DNA of 64,000 nucleotides, taken from Onchocerca volvulus. Taxonomy: Eukaryota; Nematoda; Chromadorea; Rhabditida; Onchocercidae. The position numbers and the translations under genes are program-made. Of the stretch, positions 60,641-64,000 are shown piece by piece. Location of the stretch: positions 45,037-109,036 of the forward strand of contig HG738147.1 in the NCBI GenBank assembly GCA_000499405.2, written 5' to 3'. The notes below the pieces were generated by a model, which saw only the letters and a program-made list of their open reading frames with translations, was not told the DNA's origin and ran no database searches. Every line of letters begins with the position of its first letter. Position 1 is the first letter of the stretch.

Positions 60641-62261
60641 ATGAAAATCGATCTTTGCATGCTTTTATTTATGTTAATCGCAACAGTCGTTCATGTTAGT
60701 ACTTTCATTTATCATACAAATTTTTCCCTCATTTTTTGTAAATTTTATCAAATACAGAATGATTTTTCCATTATTTTTCATAACTGCAGCGACGATGTCA
60801 TTAATTAACTTTCTGCATTAATTTAAGGCTTGTGAATCACAATCTTCTGCTGAAAGATCGACAGTTGCACCTTCTCAAATTGTCAGAGCTATACCAGTTG
60901 TTCAGGCTGCTCCGGTTATGTCAGGTTGTTCAGATAATTGAAATTGAAATTATTTCAGTGAAATTATAATTATCTCATGCTCAGGAAAAATTTAGCAAGG
61001 GGAAAGCGAAGTGCTGATTTGTCACAAATGAAAAACTGTCGGATTGCTGAGTTCGATGTAATAATCATGGACCAGAAAAATATTTCGCAAGAAACATCGA
61101 AAATTGTCGAAAAGCTGGAATCAAAGGTTGTGATTCTGGAATTCGAAAAAAAATTTTACAATAAAAAAAGATTATGAATTAAATTTCGCGTCTTAGACTA
61201 GAAAAGTTATTTCATAAAAAAATATTTGATAAGTAAAACCAAATAGTCATTCATTACTGTATGCAGTTAATTTCTGAATACATTTATCGAATGAATAAAA
61301 TTTGAAATTAGCAGTCTTAAATGACTTTTAAAAAGAGGTAATGCAATGAATAAATTACCAACACGAAAGGGCAAAAAGCATTTTTGAATTGTATATAAGC
61401 TAAAATACATCAGAATAAAATAGTTATTTCAGATTGAATCAATACAAAAAATTTCTGATACAACAATGAATAGCATGGAAATTGAATCAGTAAAGTTGGT
61501 TCCATCACTTAATTTTCCTTTATTTGTTCGAGGATAAATTTTATTTTTTAAAAAGTTATCTTTCGATTTGTTAGCCAGTGACATGACTGAGAATGAATTC
61601 TCCAATTATACTTTTGCACTTTTTTTTTTTTTTTTTATACAAGATGATTGTATCAGGTAAGCATTTTAATTTTCGCTGATCAGTGCATTTGGTTGGTAAA
61701 ATTTCTTCAACATTATATATTGACGAAAAAAAAAAATTATATTAGTTTTTAACGCGAAACTTTTTTGGAATCTTTACTGAAATTGATATGAAATCAATCA
61801 AAAACTACTGAAGAATAGACAAAAAAGCAGTTAATAATTTGCGAATAGCTTAATTTTGAATTCATAAAAATATAAGAGGAATTTCAGAGGTGAAAAGTTG
61901 AAAATAACATATAAAATGAATGCTGAATGTAATTCAGTTCGTCATGTTATGCTTGATGCTTTGGTTGGAATGGAAACAGTACGTATTCCTTTATTATGAT
62001 TTGTATTTCTAATTTCTAATTTTATCCGGAGACAAAACTTTTTTAAAATAAAACACACATTTTTCCAAATATTAACTTTTGTAAGGCGCTTGGCACGTGG
62101 AAAAATTGACTGGGTTTTTTAAAAAAAGGGACTGATAAGAAGATTAGAATTGTAGCGAACATTTTTTAAATTTTGTTTTGTTTCAGATCCAAACGATAGT
62201 GATAAAGTGCGGTTGTCAGCCTTCGTTCGTTCTGTTCAAAAAAGACTTTAAAGAACAGTAA
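60641..62261 (+). CDS. Secreted small protein with Lys-Arg processed propeptide, copy 3 (169 aa)
   Basis: Exons 60641-60694, 60828-60924, 60996-61126, 61433-61494, 61888-61978 and 62187-62261 join in phase. The signal peptide is MKIDLCMLLFMLIATVVH. The propeptide (19-51) is less Ala-rich than in copy 2. RGKR (52-55) is the cleavage site, and the mature chain starts SADLSQMKNC. Cysteines at 65, 129, 153 and 155 match copy 2, and the C-terminus FKKDFKEQ is conserved. Intron 1 ends TTTAAG and intron 2 ends TTTAG, both weaker than in copy 2, but phase and paralogue agreement require them. Exons 4, 5 and 6 have exactly the same lengths as in copy 2. Conserved amino acids, kept frame and size argue for a working gene. 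The molecular function is unknown. Confidence 0.7.
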
Positions 62262-62762
62262 ATCTGTGGAATTTATATGGTATTCAGGATTACATCATTG
62301 ATCTAAAAAGAAAACAAGAAAGCTTTAAATTTTATATTTAAGTTGAAATCATAACAATCTTAAACATATTACTGCAGTCAGCATCTGATGTTAGATTAAT
62401 TATTCTCACAAATTCTTTTAAGTCAGAAATAACGGATAATTAGTTTAAACTTTCACTCTTGAATTTGTGAAAATTTTGATTCCGGGCTATTTAAGAGCTG
62501 AGCTGTAATAGCGAAACTTTAAAATCATTCTATAGTTTTTTAAGATAATTTTTCAATCTACTTTAGTAATCTATTTGCTGCCAAGTAGTAGCTATCTTGA
62601 AATATTTAACGTATATTCCAACCATTATGTGCTGCAGATATTTAAAGATGGATTTGTTCTTTAATCGGAAATGTCAATATCTAAGTTCCGAAACTAGATT
62701 TCTGGATTGAAAATGTTAATTGATAAGGACAATTTAGTTTCTAAATAGTAAATGCTATGCGT

Positions 62763-63355
62763 GAATTGCGGAATTATATCGGTCAGCGATTTGTGATATA
62801 ATCATTTAGTTGTAAAGACAAAAGAGCGATGAAAGGACAAAAACGTGTGGATTAATCGCATGCCATTTGTCGTATCTTTTGAGCGTCGCATATCCAATTT
62901 TTCGTAGCCATCACAATTTATTTTCTAGACATATGAAAACAAGTCACTCTGGTAATGCTAATGATGACGAGGATGACATAAAAATATCTCATTCATAATT
63001 CCTTACACATAATTCGACATTTTATTCGCTTTTAAAAAGCGCAAGATTAAAATTTGTGAAAAATCTCTGCAGTTGTATTGTAGCAAATTGCGATTAATTA
63101 ACTGTGTTCCAGAGTTCAATCTCCATAGCATGTATTTTTTTTTTTTTTTGTATTATTGTATGTGGAATGAAGAAATTGAATAAAAGTTGAAAGTAGTTGC
63201 AAAAGATTTTTATAGCTTCTATGAAGCTGGGAAAAATATCGTAAATAAAAACGATTGCAAAATAATAACAAAAATTGTAAAATTCGAAAATTTCTTTGAA
63301 AATGCGTCTTAAATTATGTTCAAATTAAAAATTAAGTTTATGCTCTTTTTAACAG
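62763..63355. repeat. Segment nearly identical to 55215-55790
   Basis: The partner of the unit 1 segment, with a 9-base insertion (ATGATGACG region near 62960) and scattered substitutions. Confidence 0.85.
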
Positions 63356-63584
63356 GAAGTACTGAAGACAAGAAAAAAAAGAGAAATAATTTTTTTAAGA
63401 TACATAATTATAATTCGTATATTTTCGAAAATTTTTATTGCTTTAAAATTGAATAAGTAGACGATTTGATTAATGAACATTTATTTAGAATTTTTCTGAT
63501 TATTTTAAAGATAAACAATCAATACATCAACTATACTTATCATATTGAGACATAATACCTCAAAATATTTTTTGTCAATTTTCA

Positions 63585-63800
63585 TCGCATTTTCAGATGA
63601 AGCAAAACTAGCAAATATTTGTAATCAAATATTTTCACGGCCAAATAGCGTTTATTGCTAAAATTAGCAACCGATCTATCAAAATGAATGAAATCGAAAA
63701 TTTTTACATTCGATTGTAAATTTGTACTAATTATGATTATCATGAAATCACATGAAATTGACATTTAGAACTTTCATTGTTCTGAATTTCTTTGTGATGA
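63585..63800. repeat. Conserved intergenic block, unit 3
   Basis: The third copy of the block, with GGCCAAATAGCGTTTATTGC, ATCAAAATGAATGAAATCGA and TTTTTACATTCGATTGTAAA. It is conserved although it lies outside all exons I can define. Confidence 0.65.
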
Positions 63801-64000
63801 AATTGAAATTTAAACTTTTGTTTCACAAATTCCTTTCAAGGTGCTATTTTAAATTAAAATGTCATAGAAAACAATTCACTGAATTGCAACAATGACCCAA
63901 AATTTTTTCAAGTATGATTATCATATAAAATTGATATTGAAAACTTTCGTTTTCATTTCTTCCTTAATAATTAAAAATTTAAAACTTTTGTTTTGCAAAT

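Larger units (their letters stand above)
62262..64000. other. Downstream part of unit 3 up to the window edge
   Basis: No gene seen. It contains the segment shared with unit 1 (62763-63355) and the conserved intergenic block (63585-63800). The similarity to the ends of units 1 and 2 continues to the edge, so a fourth unit may follow. Confidence 0.55.

Noticed and set aside
59525..63764. Similar minus-strand frames at 59525-59716 and 63582-63764
   Set aside because: They come from the conserved intergenic block; unit 1 does not keep the frame and the peptides are low in complexity.
1..64000. tRNA genes and CRISPR arrays
   Set aside because: No cloverleaf with A and B box sequences was seen, and the repeats present are transposon parts or simple repeats without spacers of regular size.

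Overview
This is a strongly AT-rich eukaryotic window, most likely from a nematode. The genes are split into short exons by GT-AG introns. Two genes are seven-transmembrane receptors of the kind nematodes use as chemoreceptors, one of them Srsx-like. Several start codons sit a few bases after a TTTCAG/TCTTCAG-type acceptor, as expected for spliced-leader trans-splicing. No operon-style or bacterial signals are visible, and the species cannot be named from the sequence.

Layout. 1-4062: nested non-autonomous Helitrons on the minus strand, full of BEL/Pao LTR-derived sequence. 4063-12065: AT-rich DNA with no convincing gene, apart from a short relic of 28S rRNA at 10961-11024. 12066-47769: a tandemly duplicated pair of receptor genes, A and B. 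A1 (12102-14507) is intact. B1 (20823-35229) has a Helitron upstream of it and a 9.5-kb nest of transposons in its second intron, and it has lost its first splice donor. A2 (about 37750-39245) is a decayed pseudogene. B2 (41562-46658) is intact. A3 (47575-47769) is a single surviving last exon. Because the A-B unit is duplicated, each copy acts as an empty-site control for the insertions in the other, so several Helitron boundaries can be set to the base. 47930-52857: halves of two Helitrons lying head to head, one carrying Rep-side sequence on the minus strand and the other Pif1-helicase sequence on the plus strand.

52858-64000: three tandem units of about 3.6 kb. Each carries a six-exon gene for a small secreted protein, with a signal peptide, an Ala/Pro/Val-rich propeptide ending in a Lys-Arg cleavage site, and a mature domain with a helical stretch and four cysteines. 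Unit 1 is a pseudogene. Units 2 and 3 are intact (170 and 169 residues). I do not recognise this family, and it is the best candidate here for something undescribed.

The mobile DNA has its own story. The Helitrons insert between A and T without target duplication, begin TC and end CTAG. They carry an inverted copy of their 5' end just inside a 3' hairpin block. The intronic Helitron at 23234-32699 contains a minus-strand BEL/Pao remnant, itself split by a plus-strand BEL/Pao element (26626-30886). Both BEL copies carry an unusual Gln/Ala-rich coding relic directly before the 3' LTR. All gene models were read by eye from splice signals, reading phase and comparison of paralogues inside the window.
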